Part shown: positions 63,786 through 64,000 of the stretch, piece by piece
Position numbering within the stretch: the first letter of the stretch is position 1
Layout: each line of letters begins with the position of its first letter
DNA from: Calvatia gigantea
Taxonomy: Eukaryota > Basidiomycota > Agaricomycetes > Agaricales > Lycoperdaceae
Direction: 5' to 3'
Assembly (NCBI GenBank): GCA_025093985.1
Contig: JACAAK010000001.1
Location: 372,001 to 436,000, forward strand
DNA length: 64,000 nt
Notes under the pieces: generated by a model
What the model saw: the letters and a program-made list of their open reading frames with translations, nothing else
Databases searched by the model: none
What the model was told of the DNA's origin: nothing
Position numbers and translations under genes: made by a program

Positions 63786-64000
63786 TTCATAACAGAGACA
63801 AAACTGTTCTCCTGCCTCAAATTCTCAACCAATTGACCCAGTTTTTTTTGTAAACTATGTGTTTAAATAATGGTAACAACACTAAATTAATTGTATGAGG
63901 ATATGATCTCATCCTGACAATAAATTTGACTCTGTGTTGTCATTTTCAGTGAAATTTACCTATTTCAAAAATTTTGAGCACAATATTCAAATAAATACTT
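63786..64000. repeat. Possible end of another Tc1-like element
   Basis: ACAGAGACAAAACTGTTC near 63793 resembles the Tc1 end block GGGACAAAACTGTTCC. TTTTGAGCAC followed by CAAATAAATACT near 63975-64000 resembles the sequence just inside the Tc1 left repeat (39957-40000). The window ends before a transposase could be seen. Confidence 0.35.

Noticed and set aside
1..64000. tRNA, rRNA or other RNA genes
   Set aside because: I noticed no cloverleaf or rRNA-like sequence while reading, but this is not an exhaustive search; a tRNA and Rfam covariance scan would settle it.

Overview
The window is a fungal transposon graveyard. It holds no host gene I can name. Nearly every stretch belongs to an LTR retrotransposon or a Tc1/mariner element, many nested inside one another. 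Chromodomain Ty3/gypsy elements, Ty1/copia elements, a DD34E Tc1 element and pervasive CpG decay point to a filamentous fungus. A basidiomycete (Agaricomycetes-like) is my best inference; the sequence does not prove it.

Family labels used here are mine. Copia: A (1-2773), B (271-bp LTR) and C (about 360-bp LTR). Gypsy: D (625-bp LTR 'H') and the related G/J/K/L group (302-320-bp LTRs). F is an LTR-only family of unknown internal sequence.

Layout. 1-2773: open, minus-strand copia A pol running off the left edge. 2777-5080: the 3' end of a B element and the gag plus 5' LTR of the C element it had inserted into. 5296-5774: a miniature LTR-stub-LTR gypsy derivative. 5775-7728: 3' part of gypsy G. 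7809-9549: an unrecognised minus-strand gene-like region with a solo H LTR. 9550-19411: copia C, broken by a gypsy scrap flanked by a 249-bp duplication and by a full-length B insertion (13845-19153). 19412-31209: a tandem LTR-D1-LTR-D2-LTR array; D1 is young. 31210-32621: AT-rich repeat DNA. 32622-36285: third C copy, cut by two solo-type LTRs. 36769-63527: one gypsy K insertion, bounded by the target duplication gtctt, swollen to 26.8 kb by nested J elements, a Tc1 element, an inversion, a scrambled 7-kb stretch and a tandem duplication. AT-rich DNA lies on both sides of K.

Common themes. (1) Both gypsy lineages carry an extra ORF between the chromodomain and the 3' LTR, but the two ORFs are unrelated: about 330 aa in G/J/K and 605 aa with three zinc knuckles in D. 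(2) Both lineages have a primer-binding site complementary to a 10-11 nt segment of their own LTR lying about 30 bp downstream of a TATA box, the arrangement of Tf1/sushi self-priming elements. (3) The copia B and C primer sites instead match the anticodon region of initiator tRNA-Met, as in Drosophila copia. (4) Premature stops are overwhelmingly TGA, at sites where CGA is expected. Together with catalytic Asp-to-Asn and Glu-to-Lys changes in CpG context, this indicates inactivation by CpG transition.
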